Shown: positions 43,780 to 52,773, numbered from the stretch's first letter. The stretch: 54,037 bases of DNA from Bryobacterales bacterium (GCA_028819235.1 JAPPMC010000243.1:6999-61035); one strand, 5' to 3'. Numbers and translations are program-made. Notes: a model not told the origin generated them from the letters alone.

Positions 43780-45132
43780 TCATTGCGGACCAGCCGAGGC
43801 CAGCTCCGCCAGCCTGGCCTGAATCCGCTCTTCCGACAGCCAACGGCCGCGCACCATGACCCCGACGCGGCTTGCGAGGTTCGCGGCATCATCGAGCGGG
43901 TTCTCCTGAATCAACAGCAGGTCTGCGCGCGCTCCCACGGCGACGCGCCCGAATTCATCTGTCCGGAAGTGCTCGGCTGCGTTGCGGGTGGCCGAAGCGA
44001 GGATTTCGTAGGGAGTCAGGCCCGCTGAGGCCATGATCGCGATCTCGCGGTGGATCGAGAAGCCCGGGACGCTGAACACCTGCGGCGCGTCCGTACCGAA
44101 GACGATGCGGGCGCCCTCATCCTGCAATGCCTTGAGGATCTTCTTGCGGATCTCGATCACCCGGGCTCCCGCTTCAGGGTTGATTCTGGCCCGCCGCTCC
44201 TCCTGCGACCGAATCCAGGCGTTGACCGTTTCGGCTGGCAGATACTTGAGCTCTTCTTGGGCGGTGTACGTCTCGACTCCGACGTCCGCATTGAACGTCT
44301 CCCACAGGGCCATCGTCGGCACTGCGGACGCATCGGCGATCTTCGTCGCGGCCACGACCGCGGGGATCAGCGACTCGTCAGCGTGCAGGGCCAGATCGCG
44401 GCTCCGTGTGGCGGCGTCCGCATCGTTGAGCGGCGAGTCATCTGGCAGGAGCGCGTCGAGGTAGTTGTCCAAATGGTCGACGCTGCGCTGGCCCGCCGAC
44501 AGCGCATGCAGCAGGCCGACTTCGTTCGGCACGTGGCCCCCGAACGGAATGCCGACCCGTTTGGCTTCATCGGCAATTGCGTCATAGACCTCGACGCTGA
44601 GGCCTTCCAGGATCTTTAGCAGGTCGTAGCCGGCCGCCTTCTGCTGGGCGACCCTCTCAGGCGCGGATTCGACTGTGAAGTCTTCCGATGCCCGGAATGC
44701 CGGCCCAGCCGCATAGACCGTCGGACCCAGCCTCGTGCCTTCCTCAATCTCTTGGCGGAGCAGGAGGTGGGAGGCGTTGCCGAGCATCCCTCGAACGGTG
44801 GTGACCCCGTTCGACAGGAACAGGAACAGGATCCTGTCGACTTCCTCGGGCGGCGTGTCCGCGGCTGGCAGGTGAGCGTGCATCTCGGTCAGCCCCGGGA
44901 GCAGGAACATGCCGTGCGCGTCGATGACCTGCGCTCCGCGGGGCGGGGAGGACTCGCTTGACGGCCCAAGGGCCGTGATTCGCCCAAGAGACGTCACCAC
45001 CGTGTGGTCTTCGAGGATGCGCTCGCTGTCCATCGGCACGACGTTGACCCCAACGAACGCGACCGTACCCTCAGGGGCTGTCTGGCAGCCTGCACCCGTC
45101 AGCAGCGCAATCAGTGCGGCGATTTTTCTCAT
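43780..45132 (-). CDS. Amidohydrolase family lipoprotein
   Basis: 450 residues. Lipobox LTGAGC (Cys16). The amidohydrolase core: DAHGMFLLPGLTEMHAHLP with HxH (His85, His87), a Lys in YDLLKIL, HVPNE and SVDHLDNYLD supplying further metal ligands, and the catalytic Asp in IVFGTDAPQVFSVPGFS. N-terminal composite beta domain is present (VNVVPMDSERILEDHTVV). Such secreted imidazolonepropionase-like members are common in this kind of genome; substrate cannot be assigned. GTAGGAG ribosome site 8 nt before ATG. 32 nt after the preceding unknown gene, in one operon with the ThDP enzyme. Confidence 0.92.
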   Translation of the reverse strand: MRKIAALIALLTGAGCQTAPEGTVAFVGVNVVPMDSERILEDHTVVTSLGRITALGPSSESSPPRGAQVIDAHGMFLLPGLTEMHAHLPAADTPPEEVDRILFLFLSNGVTTVRGMLGNASHLLLRQEIEEGTRLGPTVYAAGPAFRASEDFTVESAPERVAQQKAAGYDLLKILEGLSVEVYDAIADEAKRVGIPFGGHVPNEVGLLHALSAGQRSVDHLDNYLDALLPDDSPLNDADAATRSRDLALHADESLIPAVVAATKIADASAVPTMALWETFNADVGVETYTAQEELKYLPAETVNAWIRSQEERRARINPEAGARVIEIRKKILKALQDEGARIVFGTDAPQVFSVPGFSIHREIAIMASAGLTPYEILASATRNAAEHFRTDEFGRVAVGARADLLLIQENPLDDAANLASRVGVMVRGRWLSEERIQARLAELASAGPQ

Positions 45133-45164
45133 GGCTATCTCCTACGCGGGGCTTCCGCCTCGGC

Positions 45165-45638
45165 TTAGTCCTCGGGCTCTCCGAAATTATGGACCATGTA
45201 CTCGTGGTAAGGGCCTCGCAGGAAGCCTAGGAAGATCTCATTGGCTAGCTTCAGGGCCCTAGCGACGGCGTAGTCCCAATCGCCGTCAAGGCTCTCAAGA
45301 AACACGCTGACCGAAGCCCGTCGGTTGCGAGCGCGGAGACGCACTTTGGTTGGATCGGCGCGTCGGTGCTCCGGCAGGGCAGAGTCGCAGCGCGACTTCA
45401 GGAAGGCCCTCAAGTCCTTGTACATGGGTTCCCGGGCGGGCAGATTGGGCAGCAGGTTGCGGAATTCGAGCGTGTCGCGCCTCGCGTCGAAGACGAGACG
45501 GAACGGCTGTTCCCGAAGCCAGGCGAACGAGAAGCTCAGCTTGCCGTGCAATCTGCGCACCGCAAACGACCGGAAGATCCCGCGGTCGGCGCGGGCGCGC
45601 AGGAGTTGGCCGACCACCTCTTCTGACGGAGTCCCCAT
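45165..45638 (-). CDS. Conserved-looking hypothetical protein between ThDP enzyme and amidohydrolase
   Basis: 157 residues, ATG only 5 nt after the ThDP gene's stop. A basic, soluble protein: LRARADRGIFRSFAVRRLHG then LSFSFAWLREQPFRLVFDAR, with C-terminal LESLDGDWDYAVARALKLAN and YHEYMVHNFGEPED. No signal peptide or known motif. The dense arrangement indicates co-translation with both neighbours, which argues it is a real part of the same pathway. Confidence 0.8.
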   Translation of the reverse strand: MGTPSEEVVGQLLRARADRGIFRSFAVRRLHGKLSFSFAWLREQPFRLVFDARRDTLEFRNLLPNLPAREPMYKDLRAFLKSRCDSALPEHRRADPTKVRLRARNRRASVSVFLESLDGDWDYAVARALKLANEIFLGFLRGPYHEYMVHNFGEPED

Positions 45639-45643
45639 GCAGA

Positions 45644-47593
45644 TCAGTGGTAGTAGGCCATGCAGCCCGGCTCGACCTTCTGCAGCATGCCGGGAGGATA
45701 GTCGCGGGCGCTCCAGAACTCCTTGATGGCCTGGCAGTTGATCACCGTCGACAGCCGCTCTCGGGCCGCCGCCTGATAACTGCGTTCCAGTGCGGGCGCA
45801 AAGTCCTCCGCCTTGGCAACGTACTCGCCACGGGCGCCGAGGGCTTCCCCGATTTTCTCGTAGCGCAGGTTCTCCTGGAATAGGTACATGTGCTGGGCCT
45901 TGGCGGTGTTGCTGCGGCCACCGGTCTCACCGGCGCGCCACACTCCCCACGCGTTGTTGTTGTAGACCACAACGATCGCCGGGATGCGGTACTTGCTGAG
46001 AGTCTCGATTTCCATCCCGGAGTATGCGAAGCCGGCGTCTCCGGTCACGGCGAGGACCGGGGCTCCGCGGTAGGGCGCCTGGGGTCCCGTGCCTTGCAGG
46101 ACCGCCGCCCCAGCCCCCGCCGCGTAGCCGACATCGGGGCCTATCGCGCCGTACTGGTACGCGCCATTGCAGATCTGGCCCGGGCGGTACGCCCGGAGCC
46201 TCCGCCGGGTGTAGCGGGCGATCCCGTAGCCGCCCGAGACGACGGTGGTCTGCTCCTTCGGAATTTCGCCTTGGTACAGCAGGTCGCTGATGCCCTTGGC
46301 GATCACAGCCGGATGTACGCAATCGGCGTCGGCGCTGTACTTCAGGCCCGCGCGGTAGTGCTCGTCGTTCTCTGCCTCGAACGCGGCTCGCGCTGCGGCC
46401 AGCTCGTCACGCCAAGCCGGCCGCCGTTTCGGAGGCAGCGCCTCGGCGAGCGCCTCTAGCGCCGCCTTCTCGCAGCTGACGATTCCTAGGTCGATCGGCA
46501 GGTTGCGGCCGATGTCGGACGCGTCCGGGTCGATCCTGATGTACGTCGCATCGGGATCGAACGAATATTCGCCAATGTTTGGCATGCAGTACTGCCCCAC
46601 CAGAAGCACCAAGTCCGCGCTGAGCAGCGCGTCTGGCGCTGTGTTGGCCGAGAGCGGGTGGGCGTCCCCGAAGTGGCCGCGGCTGGGACCGGACTCCACG
46701 ACGGCGATGTCGGCCTTCTCCGCCACTGCCCTGAGCGCGTCCCAGGCCTTGCTGTAGAACACGCCTGCGCTGGCGACGATAATCGGCCGCTCGGCTTTGG
46801 CGAGCATGTCCGCCGCGCGGGAGATCTCCTTGGGCGACGGGTGCGGCCGCGATTCTGTGCGGTACTTGGACTTGTCGTGGAAGAAGCGCAGGTCCTCGGG
46901 ACCGTCGAAGCGCTGGCGGGCCACTTCGCCGGGAAAGTCCAGGTGCACGGGGCGCGGCACGCCGGTCTTGAGCTGCCGGAATGCGTATCCCGCGTATTCG
47001 TGGACGCGCTCAGGATTAATCAGGCGCTTGCCGTACTTCTTCATTCCCTCCGTGGTGGGCTGCTGGTAGACGCGCTGGATGCCGTGCTCCGTGTCCTCAA
47101 GCGCGATCGTCATGTTGCTGGCCAGCACCAGCAGTGGCGTGCGGGCGGCGTTGGCCGCCGCCACCGACATGATCATGTTGGTGAAGCCCGGTCCTTCCGT
47201 CCCGGATGCCGCCGACACTTCGCCGGTCACCCTCGTGAAGCCGTCTGCGGCCGAGCACATCATCCCCTCCGTCCGTCCGCCATAGCATGGGATGCCCTCG
47301 GAGGCGATTGCGTTGATCACCGAGTAGTTTCCAGGCGCGCAAAAGAGGGCCGCCAGGCCCTCGTCCTTGCACGCCTTGGCGAATACCTGCGCGCCCGTCA
47401 TCGGGAAGTCCGCTGGCCTTGACGCCTCCTTACGGCTGCTCGGGACTTCCTGAGGGATGGAGATCGGCCGCTCTTCCCGGCTGGCATCGGCAGCAGCCGC
47501 CCTCCCGGCAGCGGCGGCCGCAGCGGCGGCCCCCCTGGCTACGAACCTGCGGCGCGAAACGGACTGACCCTTGCGGCGATGGCTTGCTGGCAT
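45644..47593 (-). CDS. Tat-exported thiamine-diphosphate-dependent enzyme (acetolactate synthase-like)
   Basis: 649 residues from ATG 47593, supported by an AAGGAG site; longer upstream reading is not protein-like. Tat signal [20 protein letters not shown] (residues ~10–30). Three ThDP-fold domains follow: PYR domain with catalytic Glu in [14 protein letters not shown], central DHS-like domain ([20 protein letters not shown]), and the PP domain with the ThDP motif [20 protein letters not shown]…VVYNNNAWG (GD…NN). Resembles acetolactate synthase/oxalyl-CoA decarboxylase-like enzymes; the reaction cannot be assigned. Export of a folded cofactor enzyme by Tat is consistent with a preloaded ThDP. 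First gene of the operon with 45165–45638 and the amidohydrolase. Confidence 0.9.
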   Translation of the reverse strand: MPASHRRKGQSVSRRRFVARGAAAAAAAAGRAAAADASREERPISIPQEVPSSRKEASRPADFPMTGAQVFAKACKDEGLAALFCAPGNYSVINAIASEGIPCYGGRTEGMMCSAADGFTRVTGEVSAASGTEGPGFTNMIMSVAAANAARTPLLVLASNMTIALEDTEHGIQRVYQQPTTEGMKKYGKRLINPERVHEYAGYAFRQLKTGVPRPVHLDFPGEVARQRFDGPEDLRFFHDKSKYRTESRPHPSPKEISRAADMLAKAERPIIVASAGVFYSKAWDALRAVAEKADIAVVESGPSRGHFGDAHPLSANTAPDALLSADLVLLVGQYCMPNIGEYSFDPDATYIRIDPDASDIGRNLPIDLGIVSCEKAALEALAEALPPKRRPAWRDELAAARAAFEAENDEHYRAGLKYSADADCVHPAVIAKGISDLLYQGEIPKEQTTVVSGGYGIARYTRRRLRAYRPGQICNGAYQYGAIGPDVGYAAGAGAAVLQGTGPQAPYRGAPVLAVTGDAGFAYSGMEIETLSKYRIPAIVVVYNNNAWGVWRAGETGGRSNTAKAQHMYLFQENLRYEKIGEALGARGEYVAKAEDFAPALERSYQAAARERLSTVINCQAIKEFWSARDYPPGMLQKVEPGCMAYYH

Positions 47594-48462
47594 ATCTGGG
47601 GTGTCTCCTTTGTGCGGCGGGCCGTGCCGGGCCACACCTAGCCCAACATTGTGACCCAGCGGCCCCACGGATGGGCTACATCAGAGTTGCCACATCATAG
47701 GTTTGGGATTTGGCGGGATCGATGAAGGCTGAGTTCGCCATCGTGGAGAGGATCTGCCGTTTTCTGACGTTCGCGATTTGACGCGCCCTTCCCCGGCCAA
47801 GCTCTGCGTTCGAAATATGAAGAGAGAATGGCCCAAGCAGCGATAAGGGCAGGGCCGGAACGCCCCGGTTCTGGCAGCCCGCAGTGCACTTGGCGCAACT
47901 CCGGAGGGCGGAGGTGTGTTCCCTGCCGCTCGAAGATGTGGGCGAAGACTCTCGCGCGGCTCTTGCGAAACTCGCAGTCTGTGGCCGAACGAGGCCCGGG
48001 CAGCGACGGCTGAGCGGCGAGCTCCGCACTTTCGAGGTCGGCACTCTCTTGGGCGGTTTCCCCCGGCCATGGCGTGTCGAAGTGCCCCCTCACAGTAGTC
48101 GCTAGTGCTAGGCGGTGGGCGGCGTGGCTTCAGCCACAAAGGGACCGTCGACGCCTTCCTGCCCGTCGAATGCGTCGTGGACTGGAAGCTGACCTTTGGT
48201 CCGATCCGCCCGAAGTAGTACTGCGAACGGTCCTAGGGGCTGTAGCACTTGCACGCATTCCCGCGCGCCACTGCCTTCCGCTACGTCGCGTTCGAGGCCG
48301 TGCCTGCCCGCGCCGTCCCCACCTGAATCCTCAGATGCCCCCGGGATTTGGCGCGCTGGGCGAGGACCGGCATGCGGCGCGAGGTGCGGCGCCCTCTCCG
48401 CGGACGAGCGGGGTTAGAAAAAAGGAGAGCGCACGGGTCAGGCCATCGGGCCCCACGTGGTT
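47594..48462. other. Gene-poor region between ThDP operon and Fic gene
   Basis: 869 bases. Near 47594 it holds the ThDP ribosome site. A short coding-like remnant appears at 48111–48218 (plus) reading GFSHKGTVDAFLPVECVVDW and ending FGPIRPK-stop, but it is too short to identify. A 31-residue tail on the minus strand ending at 47676 (…[16 protein letters not shown]) also looks protein-like; neither is supported as a gene. Confidence 0.3.
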
Positions 48463-49509
48463 CTAACGTCCGCGGCCCCTTGGTCCCCTCTTGCGAGCTG
48501 CGGGGAGGACATCGCCGTCCCGCAGAGGGGGCACGTAGCGATCGACGTAGGTCCGGCCGCCGTTCCCGTTGGGACGCTCTAATCGTCCGGCTAGGGCACT
48601 CCGGCCTATGCTGATGCACCCCCTCAGTTCTATTCTGGCCAGATCTCCCAAGTAGTCGCTGAAGGACCTCAGGTCTCCGCTGTCAGCTGCCTCGAGTGCC
48701 TGGATGTACAGCGGCTTCCTCTCGGTCGCGACGATTGGCGGCAGCAGCCAGCGCTTGGTGTAGGCGTAGGCCATCAGCATTCGCGAGACACGCCCGTTGC
48801 CGTCCCGGAACGGGTGCGTGCGGACGAAGCGGTGGTGCATCCATGCCGCCTCGACCTGCACGGGGTAGTCCTGCGCTTCGATCGCCCGGTGCAGTTCGAT
48901 GAACCGGTCCATCTCGGACTGCACCTGCTCGGGCGGGCAGTACTCGTGAATTCGTCCGTCCGTGCGGCGGGGGTTGTTGGGAATCGTCTTCCACACGCCT
49001 TTCTCCCGGAAGGGGATCTGTACGCGACGCATCGCCTTGCCGCCCCGTGTGATCTGGAGTCCCGTAACGGTCTCCTGATGGCGTGTCAGCATCGCATGCC
49101 ACGAGCGGATGGTGTGCTGCGTGAGGGGCTGCCCGTCGGCGACATCGCGGAACATCACCTCCAGGGCGTCCGCCTGGTCCTGCAGCAGCCCTTGGATCGT
49201 CCTATCCGGAAGCTCCTCCAGCGTATGGGCGCCCATGACGCCCTGCAGGCCCTCGGCCATGAGTTCCTCAGTGACGCCCCGGCGCAGGGTGTACAGGTTC
49301 TCGATCTGCCCATTCTCGATGGCGAACGCGCGGCCGCGCTCCTGTAGCCAGTTCTCGAGGAATCGCCGGGGTCTTTCGCGGTCAGTCAGCGCAGTTCGGA
49401 TCTCCTGCCATTCCTGCTCCATCTCCCGCAGTTCGGCCGAGCCCCAGCGGTGCGCCCCCTCGGGCATGCCCTTCAGCGGCGCCCACTTGGCCGGATCCTT
49501 GTATGTCAT
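48463..49509 (-). CDS. Fic family AMP-transferase-like protein
   Basis: 348 residues from ATG 49509; the frame stays open upstream to 49689 but that part is not protein-like. Catalytic Fic motif HPFRDGNGR starts at His232, complete, so AMPylation or related nucleotide transfer is plausible. An inhibitory-helix-like segment lies N-terminally: AFAIENGQIENLYTLRRG, where the usual S/TxxxE(G/N) is NGQIEN (residues 66–71; Asn instead of Ser/Thr, Glu70 kept). Other family blocks: NNPRRTDGRIHEYCPPEQV and EAAWMHHRFVRTHPF. C-terminus is basic (RKRGPRGRGR). No obvious antitoxin neighbour, consistent with self-inhibition by the internal helix. Confidence 0.88.
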   Translation of the reverse strand: MTYKDPAKWAPLKGMPEGAHRWGSAELREMEQEWQEIRTALTDRERPRRFLENWLQERGRAFAIENGQIENLYTLRRGVTEELMAEGLQGVMGAHTLEELPDRTIQGLLQDQADALEVMFRDVADGQPLTQHTIRSWHAMLTRHQETVTGLQITRGGKAMRRVQIPFREKGVWKTIPNNPRRTDGRIHEYCPPEQVQSEMDRFIELHRAIEAQDYPVQVEAAWMHHRFVRTHPFRDGNGRVSRMLMAYAYTKRWLLPPIVATERKPLYIQALEAADSGDLRSFSDYLGDLARIELRGCISIGRSALAGRLERPNGNGGRTYVDRYVPPLRDGDVLPAARKRGPRGRGR

Positions 49510-49723
49510 TTTCGGATCGCCGGGAGACCCTCGTAGAGGTCGTATGGCGCCCCTCTGTCTAGTATGCTGCCCCGAAACCCGAACGGGCACTGCCCACCCC
49601 CTGTGGAAGTGAGGCTGCCCCGCTGTGCGACCGCTATTTGGCCGGGAGCTGTGCGGCCCGCAGTCGCGTTCCGCGGCGTACTCGACCATTCTGCTTGCAA
49701 CGGTGTGCCGAAATCCGAAATGC

Positions 49724-49766
49724 TATACTCTATGATCTAGAGTGACTCTCATATACAGAGTAACTC
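49724..49766 (+). promoter_or_regulatory. Promoter with two overlapping operator-like inverted repeats
   Basis: TATACT (49724–49729) is the likely -10 for the downstream operon. Overlapping it is ACTCTA–5–TAGAGT (49727–49743, perfect), and from 49740 GAGTGACTCT–7–AGAGTAACTC (49740–49766, 9 of 10 pairs). The repeated ACTCT/AGAGT unit is typical of a dimeric winged-helix regulator's operator; the regulator gene two ORFs downstream (50346–50675) is the obvious candidate. Confidence 0.6.
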
Positions 49767-49792
49767 GCGTCTTTAGAGCAAAGGAGGATTAC

Positions 49793-50362
49793 ATGCTCGA
49801 CAACACCAAACTCAGGGAAGACATAGCGTTTGTCCGGGCCACGGCCGAGCGATCAAAGAAGCCGACCGTGCCGGGCATCTATTTCGTCTGGGCGCTGATT
49901 GGCTTCTGCGGCTTCGCGATCGTCGACTTTGTCGACGACCTTCGTTCGGTCGGCATCTACTGGCTCTTTGCGGGGCCGGTCGGATTCGTGATCTCCGCTT
50001 GGCTCGGCAGACGCGCGGCTCTCGACACGGGCCTAGTGAACCGCGAAGAGGGCATCCGTCACGGTCTTCACTGGATTGCGTTCATGGCCGCAGGCATTCT
50101 TGGCCTAGCGCTCGTCCAGGCACAGCAGCTGACTTGGCAGGGGTTCGGGTCACTTTGGGTGTTGCTGCTCGCCCTGACGTATTTTCAATGGGGGCTACAT
50201 TTGGAGCGCCGAATGCTGCCGCTGGGCCTCCTGACGGGTGGCGCGTACCTAGTGACGATCTGGGTGCCGAGCTTGGGCTGGACCATCGCTGGCGCGGTGC
50301 TGGCCATCGGTCTGACGACTGCAGCGTTCATCGGAGCACGGAAGCGTGAGACAGCCCAGTAA
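49793..50362 (+). CDS. Multi-spanning membrane protein, partner of winged-helix regulator
   Basis: 189 residues from ATG 49793, chosen for the ideal AAGGAGG site 5 nt upstream. About six hydrophobic segments (e.g. GIYFVWALIGFCGFAIVDFV; LHWIAFMAAGILGLALVQAQ; TIAGAVLAIGLTTAAFIGAR) after a soluble start TKLREDIAFVRATAERSKK. No catalytic motif. The next gene starts inside its 3' end (17-nt overlap), so the two are coupled. Probably a small membrane protein whose level is controlled by the partner regulator. Confidence 0.85.
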   Translation: MLDNTKLREDIAFVRATAERSKKPTVPGIYFVWALIGFCGFAIVDFVDDLRSVGIYWLFAGPVGFVISAWLGRRAALDTGLVNREEGIRHGLHWIAFMAAGILGLALVQAQQLTWQGFGSLWVLLLALTYFQWGLHLERRMLPLGLLTGGAYLVTIWVPSLGWTIAGAVLAIGLTTAAFIGARKRETAQ

Positions 50363-50675
50363 CCCGGATGTCCCTGCCTTGGACGAGTTGCGCTTGCTGA
50401 ACGGGCTTCTTGAGCACCGCATGCGGCTTGCGATCTGCGTGCTGCTCTCCAAGCACGACGCCATGTCCTTCAGCCGCCTCAAGGAAACGTTGGGAGCGAC
50501 TGACGGCAGCTTGGGAGCGCATCTCCGCAAGCTCGAGGACTCGGGTCACCTAGAGGCCGAGAGGACTTATGTGAAGCGGCGCCCCGTGACTTGGTACCGT
50601 CTCAGCGCCGACGGCCGGTTGAACCTCAAGCAGCATCTCGAGGCCCTGACGCGTCTGATCAATCAGGCAGTCTAG
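50346..50675 (+). CDS. Winged-helix transcriptional regulator (HTH_34-like)
   Basis: 109 residues from GTG 50346, overlapping the membrane-protein stop by 17 nt. A compact wHTH: LLNGLLEHRMRLAICVLLSK (helix 1–2), SFSRLKETLGATDGSLGAHL (recognition helix), RKLEDSGHLEAERTYVKRRP and VTWYRLSADGRLNLKQHLEA (wing and dimer helix). Length and pattern fit the short ArsR/MarR-like group that often pair with small membrane proteins. It likely represses the operon through the palindromes at 49727–49766. Confidence 0.9.
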   Translation: MRQPSNPDVPALDELRLLNGLLEHRMRLAICVLLSKHDAMSFSRLKETLGATDGSLGAHLRKLEDSGHLEAERTYVKRRPVTWYRLSADGRLNLKQHLEALTRLINQAV

Positions 50676-51203
50676 CCGGAGATGGCCTTCCATCGACCCG
50701 ACCGGCTTCAAGCCGTCATTCCATGAATTCTGGATTCACCGGTGCGCCGGACGCTGAGGTTTGTTCACGGGTGTCGTCCAGGCGGCTCAGAGATGCCCCG
50801 ACTTCAGCCCGTGTCCTCAGGATCCGAATCCCCCGAGTCGACGTGCCGAGGTCGACTAAGCCAAAGAGGTCGCCCGAACCAGGACGGCGTACCGCGGTAG
50901 CGCCAAGCTGTCTTCGTTCCCATCGCTGCGCCCCCTGACGGAAAGCGAGCGGCTGGTCACGACTGGGCAGGAGGCTCGCCCGACCGGGGAGGGCCGGGAG
51001 AGTCCTGACGGGGCATCCTTTGGGCCGCGCTCAGCGGGCCATGGAATGCCGCAATGCCATCGGTATTTCGCCGCTGTCTTTGAGGGCCACCGTGGGGTCA
51101 GGTCCGCAGACGCTCCCGAGGAAGTGGGCGTGACTGCCGGCTCGCAGCCTCTGCGGCGCTGTTGCGCTCGCGCCCGCTAATGCCGGACTATAGGTCGCGA
51201 GCC
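50676..51203. other. Gene-poor region
   Basis: 528 bases with no recognisable gene or RNA. Just before the next gene, ACTATAGG (51187–51194) could be a weak -10 9 nt before the ATG at 51204. Confidence 0.35.
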
Positions 51204-52052
51204 ATGCCAGAAGAAAACAAGATCAACCCCACCCCCCGACTTGCTCTGCTGAGAGCCGCCAGCCTCGCCGTCTCCGCGGCGCTACTCGTCGCGGCCTGCA
51301 GTAGCGGCGACATGCCGGTAGTTCGGCCAGACCCCTTCGCCGGATACGAGATCGTTGACCTTAGCCATCCATTTGATGAGCAGACGGTCTACTGGCCGAC
51401 CGGCAGGCCATTCCGCCACGACCGCACAGCCTGGGGTCCCCAGCCGGGCGGCTTCTGGTACAGCGCCTTCGACTTGGCGATGAGCGAGCACACGGGAACC
51501 CACCTCGACGCTCCCGTCCATTTCGCCGAGGGTGGTGCCGCGGTTGGGCAGTTGAGTTTGGCTGACCTCAGCGGCCCGGTCGCCGTCGTAGACGTCAGCC
51601 AGCAATGCGAGGACGACCCGGACTATGCCGCGTCTGTGGACGACCTGGACGCGCACGAAGACCGGCACGGCCAGATCTCGGAAGGCATGATCGTGGTTTT
51701 CCGGACCGGATGGAGCCGTCGGTGGCCGGACACGCTGAGCTATCTAGGCGACGACACCCCCGGCCGGGCGGACAGGCTGCGGTTTCCCGGGATCTCATCG
51801 GAGGCCGCCAAGCGCCTCGCCGAGCGGGGTGTTGCGGTCGTCGGCATCGACACGGCCAGCATTGATCCCGGGACGTCCAGCGACTTTGCCAGCCATCAGG
51901 TCCTGGCGGGCGATTCGATTCCGGCGCTAGAGAACCTCACGCAGCTTGACCTTCTGCCCGAGCGCGGGGCCCACCTTTTGGCCTTCCCAATGAAGATCGC
52001 AACCGGCTCAGGGGCGCCGTGCAGGGTGGCTGCTCTGGTGCCGCAGAACTAA
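51204..52052 (+). CDS. Cyclase (kynurenine formamidase-like) family lipoprotein
   Basis: 282 residues from ATG 51204; an ATG 14 codons earlier (in frame) is less typical. Lipobox LLVAAC (then SSGDMP) after a clear hydrophobic stretch. Metal site of the cyclase family is intact: EHTGTHLDAPVHFAEGG (His, Asp, His ligands). Other blocks: YEIVDLSHPFDEQTVYWPTG and EGMIVVFRTGWSRRW. Members hydrolyse amide or lactone-type bonds (e.g. N-formylkynurenine) with Mn/Zn; which substrate is used here is unknown. Convergent with the cytochrome c gene (18-nt gap). Confidence 0.92.
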   Translation: MPEENKINPTPRLALLRAASLAVSAALLVAACSSGDMPVVRPDPFAGYEIVDLSHPFDEQTVYWPTGRPFRHDRTAWGPQPGGFWYSAFDLAMSEHTGTHLDAPVHFAEGGAAVGQLSLADLSGPVAVVDVSQQCEDDPDYAASVDDLDAHEDRHGQISEGMIVVFRTGWSRRWPDTLSYLGDDTPGRADRLRFPGISSEAAKRLAERGVAVVGIDTASIDPGTSSDFASHQVLAGDSIPALENLTQLDLLPERGAHLLAFPMKIATGSGAPCRVAALVPQN

Positions 52053-52069
52053 AGAGGGCCGGGGCTTTC

Positions 52070-52555
52070 TCAGCGCCGCCCAGTCGCCGGGCCAATGCTG
52101 CGGATGAACCGCACCAGCTCCCAGATCTCGCGATCTGCGAGCTTATCGCGGAACGGCGGCATGTCGTGCCCTGCACCGTCGCGTATCGACACGAAGATCT
52201 CCCCGTCGGACGCCCCGAATCGCCACTCAGTGGGATCCCTCAGGCTCGGGGCCTCAAAGTCGGGGTTGGCTTGGGCACGGCCGTCCGCGCCGTGGCAGTA
52301 CTGGCAGAGTCGAAGGTAGGTCTTGCGTCCTTCACGAAGTACGGCGGGGGAGTCTTCGACCGGGTTCTCCAATGCCCGGGCCTGATCCGCTGGCATGCGG
52401 GTTTCTTGTGCCCATGCTTCGGTCGCAGCGACCGCAAGTGCGGCCGCCAGCGCCAGTCCCGCGCAGCCCGCCCTTTGGGGTCGTGATGAGAGCAACCTTC
52501 GCGCCCGTAACGGGGATTCCCGGCCAACGCTTGCAGGGCAGAGAAGTCTGGCCAA
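52070..52555 (-). CDS. Monohaem cytochrome c, secreted
   Basis: Class I c-type cytochrome of up to 161 residues. Haem motif CQYCH in RKTYLRLCQYCHGADGRAQA; distal Met in GAGHDMPPFRDKL. The residues GCAGLALAAALAVAATEAWA form the signal peptide. The listed TTG start (52555) lies only 3 nt after a T6 tract of a hairpin; a second TTG at 52495 gives a shorter, more usual signal peptide and may be the true start. It lies between two cyclase-family genes, all on adjacent transcripts, and may be an electron carrier for some dehydrogenase not in this window. Confidence 0.88.
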   Translation of the reverse strand: MARLLCPASVGRESPLRARRLLSSRPQRAGCAGLALAAALAVAATEAWAQETRMPADQARALENPVEDSPAVLREGRKTYLRLCQYCHGADGRAQANPDFEAPSLRDPTEWRFGASDGEIFVSIRDGAGHDMPPFRDKLADREIWELVRFIRSIGPATGRR

Positions 52556-52558
52556 TTT

Positions 52559-52637
52559 AAAAAAGGTGCCGGAGGGGGCTATTCAGGGGTCTTTGGTTGA
52601 GGATTTGCTATGCGTTGGTGGGCTTCGCCCCTCCGGC
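52559..52637 (-). terminator. Long-loop hairpin with T-tract upstream of cytochrome c
   Basis: Minus strand: GCCGGAGGGG (52637–52628), ~50-nt loop that itself contains GGGCGAAGCCC, CCCCTCCGGC (52577–52568), ACC, then TTTTTT (52564–52559). It looks like a factor-independent terminator or attenuator with a large loop. It lies after the upstream cyclase gene (which ends 52774) and stops 4 nt before the cytochrome frame. Confidence 0.5.
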
Positions 52638-52773
52638 TGAACGTAGTATACCGAATCTCATAGGGCAACGCAAGCGGATCTACCATTTTTCGTATCAATC
52701 CGCGATCGAAGCGTTCTGGCGAGCCAAGCGAAACCCCTTCTGCGGCCGCTTGGAGGACTCGTCAAGATCGGCC

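Noticed and set aside
47676..48044. Minus-strand frame ending [16 protein letters not shown]
   Set aside because: Only the last ~30 residues look natural; no start signal or family, so not called a gene.
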